Positions 49,724 to 57,606 of a DNA stretch of 64,000 nt are shown here, piece after piece. The stretch comes from VRUE01 sp963702955 (GTDB lineage Bacteria; Actinomycetota; Thermoleophilia; Solirubrobacterales; 70-9). The notes beneath the pieces are model-generated. The model searched no databases and had not been told where the DNA came from. It saw nothing but the letters and a program-made list of their open reading frames with translations. How positions within the stretch are numbered: position 1 is the first letter of the stretch; each line of letters opens with the position of its first letter. Location of the stretch: positions 1-64,000 of the forward strand of contig OY969774.1 in the NCBI GenBank assembly GCA_963702955.1, in the 5' to 3' direction. The translations under genes and the position numbers were made by a program.

Positions 49724-51183
49724 CTCGGCCTGTCGAGTCCACGCTCCAGCTCGTTCAAGCCGATCAGGCGGATGTCCTCTCGGCCTTCGGCCTCCGCGGT
49801 CAGGCTCGGCTTGAAGCCGCTCTTCGAGAAGAGGAGGATTTTCGGGCCGGTGGCGGCGAGGCGGGCGCCGTCCTGGCGCAGGGCGGGGATCTTGTAGGCC
49901 TCGAGGTCGCCCAGCGTCTTGCCGCTCATCGGGCCGGCCGTCCACTTGCACTCGCCGACGATCGTGATGCGGCCGCGCGCGGCGCCGACGAGGTCGATCT
50001 CCTCGCTGTTGCGCGCTCCCTCTTTCCGCAGCCGGTCCAGCGACCTTCCCCACCATGACGCGACCTGGGTTGCCTCGGCGCCGTGGTTGCTCCGCACCCA
50101 GCGTCGGCAGAGGCTCTCGAACACCGGAGAGACGTGCTCGGCGAGGGCGGGAGCGATCTCCGCCTGGTAATGGTCCTGCGGCCGCAGGCCCGAGCGGAGG
50201 CTCTCCTGGAATGGAAAGACGAAGCGGAACCAGAAGCGCAGGAAGCTGTCGCCCAGCCGGTAGCGGAGGTCGCGCCGTCCCCCTGCCGGGGCCGCTTTCT
50301 CGACCAATTGCATGCGGGCCAGTTCGTTGAGGTAGGGGCTGAGGGTCGAGTGAGGCGTGCGCAGGGCCCTCGTCAGGCTCTCCATGCCGCGGGCTCCGGT
50401 CGCCAGCTCCTCCAGCAGCGAGAAGTAGGTGCCGGGGCGGCGGAATTCCTCCTCGAGCACCTCGCGCGGGTCGTTGAAGAGCGGCCCGCGCGGGTCGAGC
50501 ACCACCTCGCAGATGCGTCGGCGCAACGGCCCCCGTCCCAACTCCGACAGGTACATCGCCATCCCGCCCGTGACCGCGAACCGCTCGATGCGCTCCTCGG
50601 CGTCGGCCTCCTCGATGAACGGCCGGCACTCGGGGAAGGCGAGGGGTGGGGCGAAGAGGGGGGTGAGGCGGCCCCGCAGCGGGCTGCCCTCGGAGAGGAG
50701 CGTCCCCATCTGGCCGATGTGGGAGCCGCAGAGGATCAGCTTCAGCTCCGAGCGGTCCCTCTCTTCCTCGATCGCCGCCTGCGCGGCCGACAGCTCGGCG
50801 CGAGCCGCCTTCTCGCCGCCGGGCAACAGGTATGGGAACTCGTCGATGACCACGAGGGCCTTTCGCTCTGCGGCGAGCCGATGGAGAGCCCGGAAGAGGG
50901 AGCCGAGGCCGGTCAGCTCCGGGCGAACGCCGAGGTGCGGCTCGAGCGCGTCGGCGAAGCGGGCCATCTGCCTGCCGGGCGCTCCCTGATCGGCCACCAG
51001 GAGGATCGCCGGCTTCCCATCGGCGAAGGCGCGAAACAGCCACGACTTTCCGACCCGCCGCCGCCCGTAGAGCGCCAGCGCATTGCGATCCTCGCCTTGC
51101 CACCAGTCCTCGAGGCGCCTCAAATCCTCCTCGCGGTTGAGGAACCGATCCCGGATCGGCCAGTCGTAGCGCTGAATAGGCAT
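49693..51183 (-). CDS. AAA ATPase with nuclease-like C-terminus (DUF234 type), island ATPase 2 (496 aa)
   Basis: Archaeal-type ATPase family: Walker A GRRRVGKS (40-47), Walker B ALVVIDEFPYLL, sensor LILCGSHIGQM, winged helix (ESLTRALRTPHSTLSPYLNE) and a DUF234-like end with PD-(D/E)XK signatures (NSEEIDLVGAA ... ITIVGECKW). ATG 51183 is preceded by TAG repeats with a 5-bp period. It converges with ATPase 1 and its stop lies inside the vapC fragment. Sister in type to the DUF4143 ATPase at 31187. Confidence 0.85.
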   Translation of the reverse strand: MPIQRYDWPIRDRFLNREEDLRRLEDWWQGEDRNALALYGRRRVGKSWLFRAFADGKPAILLVADQGAPGRQMARFADALEPHLGVRPELTGLGSLFRALHRLAAERKALVVIDEFPYLLPGGEKAARAELSAAQAAIEEERDRSELKLILCGSHIGQMGTLLSEGSPLRGRLTPLFAPPLAFPECRPFIEEADAEERIERFAVTGGMAMYLSELGRGPLRRRICEVVLDPRGPLFNDPREVLEEEFRRPGTYFSLLEELATGARGMESLTRALRTPHSTLSPYLNELARMQLVEKAAPAGGRRDLRYRLGDSFLRFWFRFVFPFQESLRSGLRPQDHYQAEIAPALAEHVSPVFESLCRRWVRSNHGAEATQVASWWGRSLDRLRKEGARNSEEIDLVGAARGRITIVGECKWTAGPMSGKTLGDLEAYKIPALRQDGARLAATGPKILLFSKSGFKPSLTAEAEGREDIRLIGLNELERGLDRPSYSGRATGRP

Positions 51184-51187
51184 TCGC

Positions 51188-51210
51188 TAGGCTAGCTTAG
51201 CATAGGTTAG
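51188..51210 (-). repeat. Five TAG (CTA) steps at 5-bp spacing
   Basis: TAG occurs at 51188, 51193, 51198, 51203 and 51208, then again at 51219. Read from the ATPase 2 start codon outward this gives CTAGC/CTAAG/CTATG/CTAAC pentamers immediately upstream of the ATG; candidate operator covering the promoter. Confidence 0.55.
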
Positions 51211-51346
51211 ATTATCGTTAGAACGCACTCGCTCTCTCCCGACCGCGCTTCTGGTTTACGGGTTATCTGGTCCGATCGGTCCGTGTTCGGCTATGAGCCT
51301 GACTTTTGGCTCCACGCAGCCCTAATTTCGGGGATTAAGGAATTTC

Positions 51347-51486
51347 GGTGTCTGTCGATGACGGCCTTGTGATGAATCTGCCAGTGCCTCGGTGCCAAAG
51401 GCAAACCCGCTGTGAGGCGGGGGCGCAAAGCCGTCGGGGCTCCCTTGCGGGAGCCGGCCGGGCTACCACCGGGGTCGACAGACACC
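51347..51486 (+). promoter_or_regulatory. Cyclic-di-GMP-I (GEMM) riboswitch before pilA
   Basis: Aptamer core at 51387-51474. P1 CCTCGGTG/CACCGGGG; joining segment AAAGGCAAACC; P2 CCCGCT-GTGA-GGCGGG capped by a GNRA tetraloop; the GEMM signature GGCGCAAAGCC; P3 with GGCTCCC/GGGAGCC; and a closing GGGCTACC. An outer 12-bp helix (51347-51358 with 51475-51486) encloses it. The ribosome site GGAGGT (51531) and ATG lie 56 bp downstream with no U-tract, so control is probably translational. The 358-bp gap 51184-51541 holds this element and the upstream TAG repeats. Confidence 0.9.
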
Positions 51487-51541
51487 ACGTGGCTTCACAC
51501 GGGGCTCTGGCGCAAACGATTAGGACCATAGGAGGTCACTA

Positions 51542-52033
51542 ATGTTTCTCCAGAATCTCCGGGCCAAAGTAGGCGCCCGGCTCAGTGGCGACAGCGAGGC
51601 CGGCTTCACGCTGATCGAGCTTCTCGTCGTGATGCTCATCCTCGGAATCCTGGCCGCGATCGCGCTGCCCGCCTTCTTCAACCAGAAGGAAAAGGCCGGC
51701 GACGCCAAGGCCAAGGAGTACGCCCACACCACGCAGGTCGCGATGGAGACGTACTCGACCGAACATGGTGGAAGCTACGTGGGCGCGACGCCAGCAGAAC
51801 TCGAAAAAATCGAGCCGACGATCGGCAGTATCAAATACGCGAACCTGGAAGGTGGGGCATTCAAACCTGCGCCGACCGCGAACACCTACCAGTTCGCCGT
51901 TCAAGGAAGCACGGGGCAGGAATTCTGGATCAAAAACAACGCCGGGAAACTGACCTTCCCTTGCAAAGTTGCAGAAAAGGGCGGTTGCCCAGGTCCGGCA
52001 GTCGAAGGCTATGGCAGCTGGGAAAACGGCTGA
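51542..52033 (+). CDS. pilA: Major type IV pilin (163 aa)
   Basis: Type III prepilin signal: 21-residue leader ending EAG, cleavage before Phe22, then FTLIELLVVMLILGILAAIA with Glu at +5. The C-terminal domain (about 110 residues) has two cysteines (FPCKVAEKGGCPG) that may form the D-loop disulfide. ATG 51542 has GGAGGT 5 bp upstream, under a c-di-GMP riboswitch. A strong terminator follows, so pilA is an independent highly expressed unit. Confidence 0.95.
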   Translation: MFLQNLRAKVGARLSGDSEAGFTLIELLVVMLILGILAAIALPAFFNQKEKAGDAKAKEYAHTTQVAMETYSTEHGGSYVGATPAELEKIEPTIGSIKYANLEGGAFKPAPTANTYQFAVQGSTGQEFWIKNNAGKLTFPCKVAEKGGCPGPAVEGYGSWENG

Positions 52034-52078
52034 TCCAGCCTGACCCAATTGCCTTGGCCTAGCCAAGTGCGCATCACC

Positions 52079-52112
52079 CGAGGGGCGGGCCTTGTGCCCG
52101 CCCCTCGCTTTT
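52079..52112 (+). terminator. Intrinsic terminator of pilA
   Basis: A 12-bp stem (CGAGGGGCGGGC with its complement), 5-nt loop, followed by CTTTT. Confidence 0.85.
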
Positions 52113-52170
52113 CGGTCAAGCGTCCAGTGCACGGCTAAGCGAATGGCCCACTCGCGCCGATAGAGCAACG

Positions 52171-54630
52171 ATGCCGGCGAACCGGAAACAGCGCAGCGCC
52201 CTGCTCGCGGCCGCTTCCGTGGCCGCCGCCCTGCTCGCGGCGCCCGCGGCGCAGGCGGCGCCCGCGCCCGCCCGTTACGAGGGCATCTCCGCCGACGGCG
52301 CCGTGGCCGTGTTCAGCACGACCGAAAGGCTCGTCCCCGGCGACACCGACAACTTCCGCGACGTCTACGTGCGCGAGCTCGTGGAAGGGCTCGGCTACGT
52401 GACCCGCGAGGTCTCGCTCGGGCCGACGGGCGGCAACGACGCCTACCCGGCGCAGTTCCTGGCGATCGACCCGGCCGGCGACGAGGTCTTCTTCTCGACC
52501 AAGGAGCGGCTGACCGCGACCGACACCGACAGCGCCGAAGACATCTACGTCCGCGACCTGGTCACGAACAAGACGACGCTGGTCTCGGCCGGCGACCCGT
52601 CGTGCACGGCGTCCGGCTGCGGCAACGCGAACGTCAACGCGGGGCCGGTCGCCGGCGGCGTCGTCGACGAAGGCGGGAAGGTGTTCTTCGTCAGCAGCGA
52701 GCAACTCTCGCCGGCGGACAAAGACGCGAACCCCGACATCTACATGCGCGACCTCGAAGCGGGCACGACGACGCTGGTCTCGGCCGCCGCCCCGTCCTGC
52801 AGCGGCAGCTGCGGCACGGGGCCGAAGCCGATGGTCTTCCAGGGCACCTCGGCGGACGGCACGAAGGCGATCTTCACCACCGCCGAATCGCTCACCGCGG
52901 AAGACACGGACAACGAAACCGATCTCTACGAGCGCGACCTGGAAACGGGCGAAACGAAGCTGGTCTCGAAGCCCGGCGGCGGGCCCGAACCATGTCCCGC
53001 CGCGCCACCCGCCGAAGGCAACTGCGAATCGGTCAACAGCTCGATCTCGGCCAACGGCGCCCACATCTTCTTCGAGACCAACGAACGCATCTCCGGCGGT
53101 GACACCGACAGCTTCCAGGACGTCTACGACTGGTCGGGCGGAACGGCGACGCGCGTCTCGACCGGAGCGGGAGGCGGCAACGGCGAACACAACGCCCTCT
53201 TCGAGGGCAGCTCCGGCGACGGCGCCGAGGTCTTCTTCGCGACCGGCGAACAGCTCTCGGCGGCGGACACGGACGGCGCCCAGGACGTCTACGTGCGCCG
53301 CGGAGGCGAAACCGAACTGGTCTCCGAAGGCGATCCGTCGTGCGCGGTCTCCGACTGCGGCAACGGCAGTCTCCCCACGTCGCTCTCCTGGGTCTCCGCC
53401 GACGGCAAGACGGCGATCCTCAGCAGCGCCGAACCGCTCACGGCCGAAGACGAAGACGCGCGTGCCGACGTCTACGCGCGCGAGCTGCCGGGCGGGCCGA
53501 CGACGCTCGTCTCCCGGCCCGGCCCGACCTGCGTGGACCCCGCCTGCGGCAACGGCGAACACAACGCACTCTTCGCCGGCGCCTCCCCCGACGCCGCCCA
53601 TCTCTTCTTCCTCACCGACGAAGCGCTGTCGCCTCCGGCCGAAGGCGACCCCACCGGTCCGGGCGACCGAGACGAGAGCGTCAACGTCTACGAGCGCAGC
53701 GGCGGCGTCACGACCTGGGTCTCGGCCGGTTCGGCGCTCGGAGGCGGCGGCCTCTACAGCGGCAACGGCGCCTTCGACGCCCGCTTCCAGGGGGTCTCGA
53801 GCGACGGCGGCCGCGCCTTCGTCACGACCGGCGAGAGGTTGACCGAAGCCGATCACGACTCCGAAGAAGACGTCTACGAACGCTCCTCGAGCGGGACCGT
53901 GCTGGTCTCCCAGGGCAACGACCCCGAACTGGAAGCCGAGCTGGTGCCGCCGGCGCCGAGCCTCGAAGGAACGCATCCCGGCTCGCCCGGCGCGTTGACC
54001 GAACCGAAGGTGCTCGGCTCCGAGCCGGCGGCCGAAGCTTCGATCAAGCTCTACACGACCCCCGACTGCTCCGGCGAACCGGTCGCCACCGGCACCACCG
54101 AAGAACTGGAAGCGCCGGGGATCGTCGTCAAGGTCGCGGCCGGCTCGACCTCGAGCTTCCGGGCGACCGCCGAAGCGGAAGGCTTCATCTCCCCCTGCTC
54201 GTCGGCGGTCGTCTACGAACAGCGCGATCCCGAAGAACCGCCGGCCGAAGAAGAAGGCGGGGGAGGAGGCGGTGGCGGTGGCAGCGGCGGCCCCGCTTTC
54301 GTGCCCGGAATCGAAGCGATTCCGTTGAAGCCGGCGGGCGGGTCGACCACGCCGCAGCTGGAGGTTCCGCGGACCCTGATCACCTTTGGACCCGCCTTCA
54401 AGACGCGACAGAAGCGCCCGGTCTTCCGCTTCGGCGACGCGACCGGCCAGGCGGGGACGGTCTTCCTCTGCAAGGTCGACCGCGGCGGCTGGAAGGCCTG
54501 CGCGTCGCCGGTCAAGCTGAAGAAGCTGAGCCGCGGCAAGCACGTCTTCGAGGTGAGGGGGATCAACGCGAGCGGCGTCGCCCAGCCGCAGCCGACCAAG
54601 CGCTCGTTCAAGCTGGTGGGCTCGCGATGA
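52171..54630 (+). CDS. Secreted TolB/PD40-type beta-propeller, PilY1-like position (819 aa)
   Basis: Signal peptide 1-29 (LLAAPAAQAA). Residues 35-600 hold about nine PD40-like blades, each with an acidic loop D-T/E-D-x3-D-V/I-Y-V/E-R-x-L (for example DTDNFRDVYVREL, DTDSAEDIYVRDL) that may bind calcium. A Gly-rich linker (near 696) leads to a C-terminal Ig-like domain (FRFGDATGQAGTVFLCKVD ... HVFEVRGINASG). It overlaps the minor pilin gene by 4 bp (ATGA). PilY1, also a propeller encoded with minor pilins, is the obvious functional parallel; homology is not shown. Confidence 0.75.
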   Translation: MPANRKQRSALLAAASVAAALLAAPAAQAAPAPARYEGISADGAVAVFSTTERLVPGDTDNFRDVYVRELVEGLGYVTREVSLGPTGGNDAYPAQFLAIDPAGDEVFFSTKERLTATDTDSAEDIYVRDLVTNKTTLVSAGDPSCTASGCGNANVNAGPVAGGVVDEGGKVFFVSSEQLSPADKDANPDIYMRDLEAGTTTLVSAAAPSCSGSCGTGPKPMVFQGTSADGTKAIFTTAESLTAEDTDNETDLYERDLETGETKLVSKPGGGPEPCPAAPPAEGNCESVNSSISANGAHIFFETNERISGGDTDSFQDVYDWSGGTATRVSTGAGGGNGEHNALFEGSSGDGAEVFFATGEQLSAADTDGAQDVYVRRGGETELVSEGDPSCAVSDCGNGSLPTSLSWVSADGKTAILSSAEPLTAEDEDARADVYARELPGGPTTLVSRPGPTCVDPACGNGEHNALFAGASPDAAHLFFLTDEALSPPAEGDPTGPGDRDESVNVYERSGGVTTWVSAGSALGGGGLYSGNGAFDARFQGVSSDGGRAFVTTGERLTEADHDSEEDVYERSSSGTVLVSQGNDPELEAELVPPAPSLEGTHPGSPGALTEPKVLGSEPAAEASIKLYTTPDCSGEPVATGTTEELEAPGIVVKVAAGSTSSFRATAEAEGFISPCSSAVVYEQRDPEEPPAEEEGGGGGGGGGSGGPAFVPGIEAIPLKPAGGSTTPQLEVPRTLITFGPAFKTRQKRPVFRFGDATGQAGTVFLCKVDRGGWKACASPVKLKKLSRGKHVFEVRGINASGVAQPQPTKRSFKLVGSR

Positions 54631-55205
54631 GCGGGCTGCGCGAGCGCCTGCGCGCCGCCGATCGGGAGGCCGGCCTGACCCTTATTGAGCTGCTGGTCGC
54701 CGCGTTGATGAGCGTGATCCTGGTCGGCGCCGCCTGCGCGATGCTGATCAGCGCCGTCAAGGACCAGCCGACGCTGAGCAAGAAGGACCAGAACATCACC
54801 ACCGCGCGCTACGTGCTCGAGCGGATGACGCGCGAAATCCGCAACGGGATCACGGTCTACAGGGCGACCGGCTCGGAAGTCGCATTCGAGACCCAGGTGA
54901 GGCGCACGGCATGCGGGGCGGGGGTCCAGGAAAACGCGAGCGTGCCGTCGATCGAATGCCGCGTCACCTATCGCTGCACGGCCACGGCCTGCACGCGGAC
55001 CGAAACCGCCCCCGAAGTCGAAACCGGCGGCACGCCGACGACGATCGTCAGCGGCCTCGACAGCAACCAGGTCTTCAACTACGAACCGAGCAAAGAAGAA
55101 CCGCGCTACATCGGCATCACCCTGCACATCGCCAACCCGGAAGGCAAGGGCGAGCTGACCGTCACCGACGGCGCCGGCCTGCGCGCCCTCGACTTCACCG
55201 ACTGA
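54627..55205 (+). CDS. Minor pilin, PilW/GspJ-like (192 aa)
   Basis: Prepilin signal: cleavage after REAG16, then LTLIELLVAALMSVILVGAA with Glu at +5. The C-terminal part has four cysteines (RTACGAGV, IECRVTYRCTATACT). ATG 54627 overlaps the preceding stop. It is 1 bp from the next minor pilin gene. Probably part of the pilus-initiating tip complex and processed by PilD. Confidence 0.85.
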   Translation: MSGLRERLRAADREAGLTLIELLVAALMSVILVGAACAMLISAVKDQPTLSKKDQNITTARYVLERMTREIRNGITVYRATGSEVAFETQVRRTACGAGVQENASVPSIECRVTYRCTATACTRTETAPEVETGGTPTTIVSGLDSNQVFNYEPSKEEPRYIGITLHIANPEGKGELTVTDGAGLRALDFTD

Positions 55206-55206
55206 C

Positions 55207-56736
55207 ATGAGCACCTGGCTGAAAGCACGGTTCGGTGGCGACGCGGAGGCCGGCCTGACGATGATCGAGGTGCTGATCGCCGCCGTCGTCCTGGTGCTCG
55301 GGGCGGCGGCGACCTTCGGCGTGCTCGCCGCCGCGACCCGCAACGCGCAGCGGGCGAAGGCGACCCAGGTGGCGCTCGACCTCGCGCAGGAAGAGCTGGA
55401 ACGCCTGCACAGCCTCCCCTACGACTGCTCCACCGTTCCCGCCGGAGGCTCCTGCCTCGCCGTGAACGCGGCGCCGGCCACCTCGACGAGCGAAAAGAAC
55501 CCCGACTTCCGCGTCCACGAAGGCAAGTTCGCCCTCAAGCGCAGCTCCCCGAGCTGCTCTCAGGAATGCTCCCCGCTTGTCGTCGAATCCGAAAAAGGCT
55601 TCAGCCCGGAATCGTCCTTTCACACCGGCGAATCCGAACACGGCGGGATCGAAGGGACGATCTACCGCTACGTCGTCTGGCGCAACGACCCGCGCTGCTC
55701 GACCGAAGCCTGCGAAGCGAGCGAACAGGACTACAAGCAGGTCGTCGTCGCGGTCAAGCCCCACACGCCGGTCAGCCAGCAGGGCGAAACCGGCTACGTC
55801 GAAGTCCAGTCGGCGGTGACCGGCCCGCCGGCCGAAAGCCCTGCCGAAAAAGAAGAAAGGGCAAAAAGGCAGAAAGAAAAAGAAGAAAGGGCGAGGGAAA
55901 AAGAAGAAGAAGAAAGGAAAGCGGAGGGCAGCGGCGTCACCGCCGAGCAGTTCTTCCTCTCCGACACCCCCTGCGCGGCGAGCGGCGCGACTGCGAGGGC
56001 GGAAATCGCCGGCGACCAGCCGCTGCACAACACGCTCGGCACCTGCGCCAGCGGCCTGCAGAGCGGCACGACGCTGGGCGCCCCCGACGCCCTGCTCGAC
56101 TCCGCTCCGCCCGATCCCTACCCGGAAGACGAAGCGAAACCCGCCCTCTACGACTACTCCGACGACTACTCCCTCGAACCGACGGCCGAAACCGACAGGG
56201 GCCTGCAGCTCCGCCGCGACGACACCAGCGGCTGTCACTTCGAACCGACCGGGACGACCGATCCCGCGTTCCAGGTCCACCGCTGGGTCACCGACCCGAT
56301 GCCGAAGGCCTTCGAAATGAGCGGCAGGGCCGTGCTCGAGTTCTATACGCGGACGCTCAACGACGCCCTCTACACCGGCAGGCTCTGCGTCTACCTGTTC
56401 AAACGCGAAGAATCCGGCTCGGGCAAATCGACCCTCGCCAAAAACACGCAGCTAGCCGACAAGGCCGACGGCAATCTCTACTGGACCTACGAACCGGAAG
56501 GAAACGGCTACTGGCCGCGGAACTCCTGGACGAAGGTGCGGCTGACGATGGAATTCCTCCCTGGCGAAATTCCCCCCGAAGCCCGCCTGGGCCTGGCGCT
56601 CAGCGTCGACCGCGCCGACACCTCCGCCGACGCGATCCCGATCATGTACGACCACCCGAACTACCCGTCGCGGCTCGAGGTCAACACGAAGACGCCGCTC
56701 GAAAGCACGGGGTCGGAAGAAGTTTCGGGGGGTTAG
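55207..56736 (+). CDS. Large minor pilin, PilV-like with extra C-terminal domain (509 aa)
   Basis: Prepilin signal: cleavage after AEAG16, then LTMIEVLIAAVVLVLGAAAT with Glu at +5. A pilin-like domain (to about 205) ends in a highly charged Lys/Glu helix (213-244: EKEERAKRQKEKEERARE). About 260 further residues form a beta-rich domain (FFLSDTPCAASG ... AVLEFYTRTLNDALYTGRLCVYLF), reminiscent of a carbohydrate-binding or jelly-roll fold. Minor pilins are usually 150-250 aa, so the C-domain may be an adhesin displayed at the tip. pilD follows after 3 bp. Confidence 0.8.
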   Translation: MSTWLKARFGGDAEAGLTMIEVLIAAVVLVLGAAATFGVLAAATRNAQRAKATQVALDLAQEELERLHSLPYDCSTVPAGGSCLAVNAAPATSTSEKNPDFRVHEGKFALKRSSPSCSQECSPLVVESEKGFSPESSFHTGESEHGGIEGTIYRYVVWRNDPRCSTEACEASEQDYKQVVVAVKPHTPVSQQGETGYVEVQSAVTGPPAESPAEKEERAKRQKEKEERAREKEEEERKAEGSGVTAEQFFLSDTPCAASGATARAEIAGDQPLHNTLGTCASGLQSGTTLGAPDALLDSAPPDPYPEDEAKPALYDYSDDYSLEPTAETDRGLQLRRDDTSGCHFEPTGTTDPAFQVHRWVTDPMPKAFEMSGRAVLEFYTRTLNDALYTGRLCVYLFKREESGSGKSTLAKNTQLADKADGNLYWTYEPEGNGYWPRNSWTKVRLTMEFLPGEIPPEARLGLALSVDRADTSADAIPIMYDHPNYPSRLEVNTKTPLESTGSEEVSGG

Positions 56737-56739
56737 CGG

Positions 56740-57492
56740 ATGGTCGCCGCCGCGGCGTTCGCCTTCCTCGGAGGGTTGCTCGCCGGCAGCTTCATTACGG
56801 TCGTCGCGTACCGGGTTCCGCGCGGCGAATCGATCGTCGGGCCGCGCTCGCGCTGCCCCGCCTGCGGCACGCAGATCGCCGCCTACGACAACGTCCCCGT
56901 CTTCTCCTGGTTGATCCTGCGCGGGCGGGCACGCTGCTGCGGGGTGGCGATCTCGCCGCGCTACCCGCTGACCGAGTTGGCGCTCGGCGCCCTCTACGCC
57001 GCCACGGTCCTGGTCCTCTGGGGCGAAGGGGGGGAGATCGCCCTCGGCCTCGTCTTCGTCAGCGTGCTGATGGCGATCACGCTGACCGACCTCGAGCGGC
57101 GGATCATCCCCAACAAGATTCTCCTGGTCGGGGCGGTGGCGGCGGTGGCGATCGCCGCGGTGACCGATCCCGGCAGCCTGCCCGAGCGGGCGATCGCCGC
57201 CGCGGCCGCGGCCGGGCTGCTGTTCGCGGCGGCGCTCGCCTACCCGCGCGGGATGGGCCTCGGCGACGTCAAGCTGGCGGCGACGATGGGGCTCTTCCTC
57301 GGCCGCGAGGTCGGGCCGGCGATCTTCGTCGCGCTGCTGGCCGGGGCGCTGGTCGGCCTGGCGATGATCGCCCGCGACGGCGCCGCGGCGCGCAAGCGGG
57401 CGATCCCGTTCGGTCCCTTCCTGGCGCTGGGCGGCGTGGTCGGCCTGCTCTACGGCGACCAGCTCGTCAACTGGTATCTGGGCGCCTTTTAG
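56740..57492 (+). CDS. pilD: Prepilin peptidase (250 aa)
   Basis: Aspartyl membrane protease that cleaves and methylates prepilins. N-terminal domain with CPACG and RARCCG (the second Cys pair is CC rather than CxxC), DNVPVFSWLILRGRA, and the catalytic aspartates in ITLTDLERRIIPN and GLGDVKLAA. Seven to eight hydrophobic segments. It should process PilA and the two adjacent minor pilins. Confidence 0.93.
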   Translation: MVAAAAFAFLGGLLAGSFITVVAYRVPRGESIVGPRSRCPACGTQIAAYDNVPVFSWLILRGRARCCGVAISPRYPLTELALGALYAATVLVLWGEGGEIALGLVFVSVLMAITLTDLERRIIPNKILLVGAVAAVAIAAVTDPGSLPERAIAAAAAAGLLFAAALAYPRGMGLGDVKLAATMGLFLGREVGPAIFVALLAGALVGLAMIARDGAAARKRAIPFGPFLALGGVVGLLYGDQLVNWYLGAF

Positions 57493-57567
57493 GGCAAACG
57501 TCCAGGTTCTCCTAGAAATGAGTAGTTGCAGCGCGAAAGGTCTGTGGCCTTTCTGTCGATGTGGGGG

Positions 57568-57583
57568 GTGCGGCGCGCCGCAC
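57568..57583. other. Palindrome in the pilD-pilM gap
   Basis: GTGCGGCGCGCCGCAC is a perfect 16-bp palindrome, 23 bp before the pilM ATG. A weaker AAAGG/CCTTT hairpin lies at 57536-57552. The 114-bp gap may hold a pilM promoter; no clear -35/-10 pair is seen. Confidence 0.45.
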
Positions 57584-57606
57584 GGCGCCCCGAACCACCC
57601 CTCTCC

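Noticed and set aside
53340..54626. N-terminal extension of the PilW-like gene through the propeller gene
   Set aside because: Prepilin leader and ATGA overlap fix the start at 54627.
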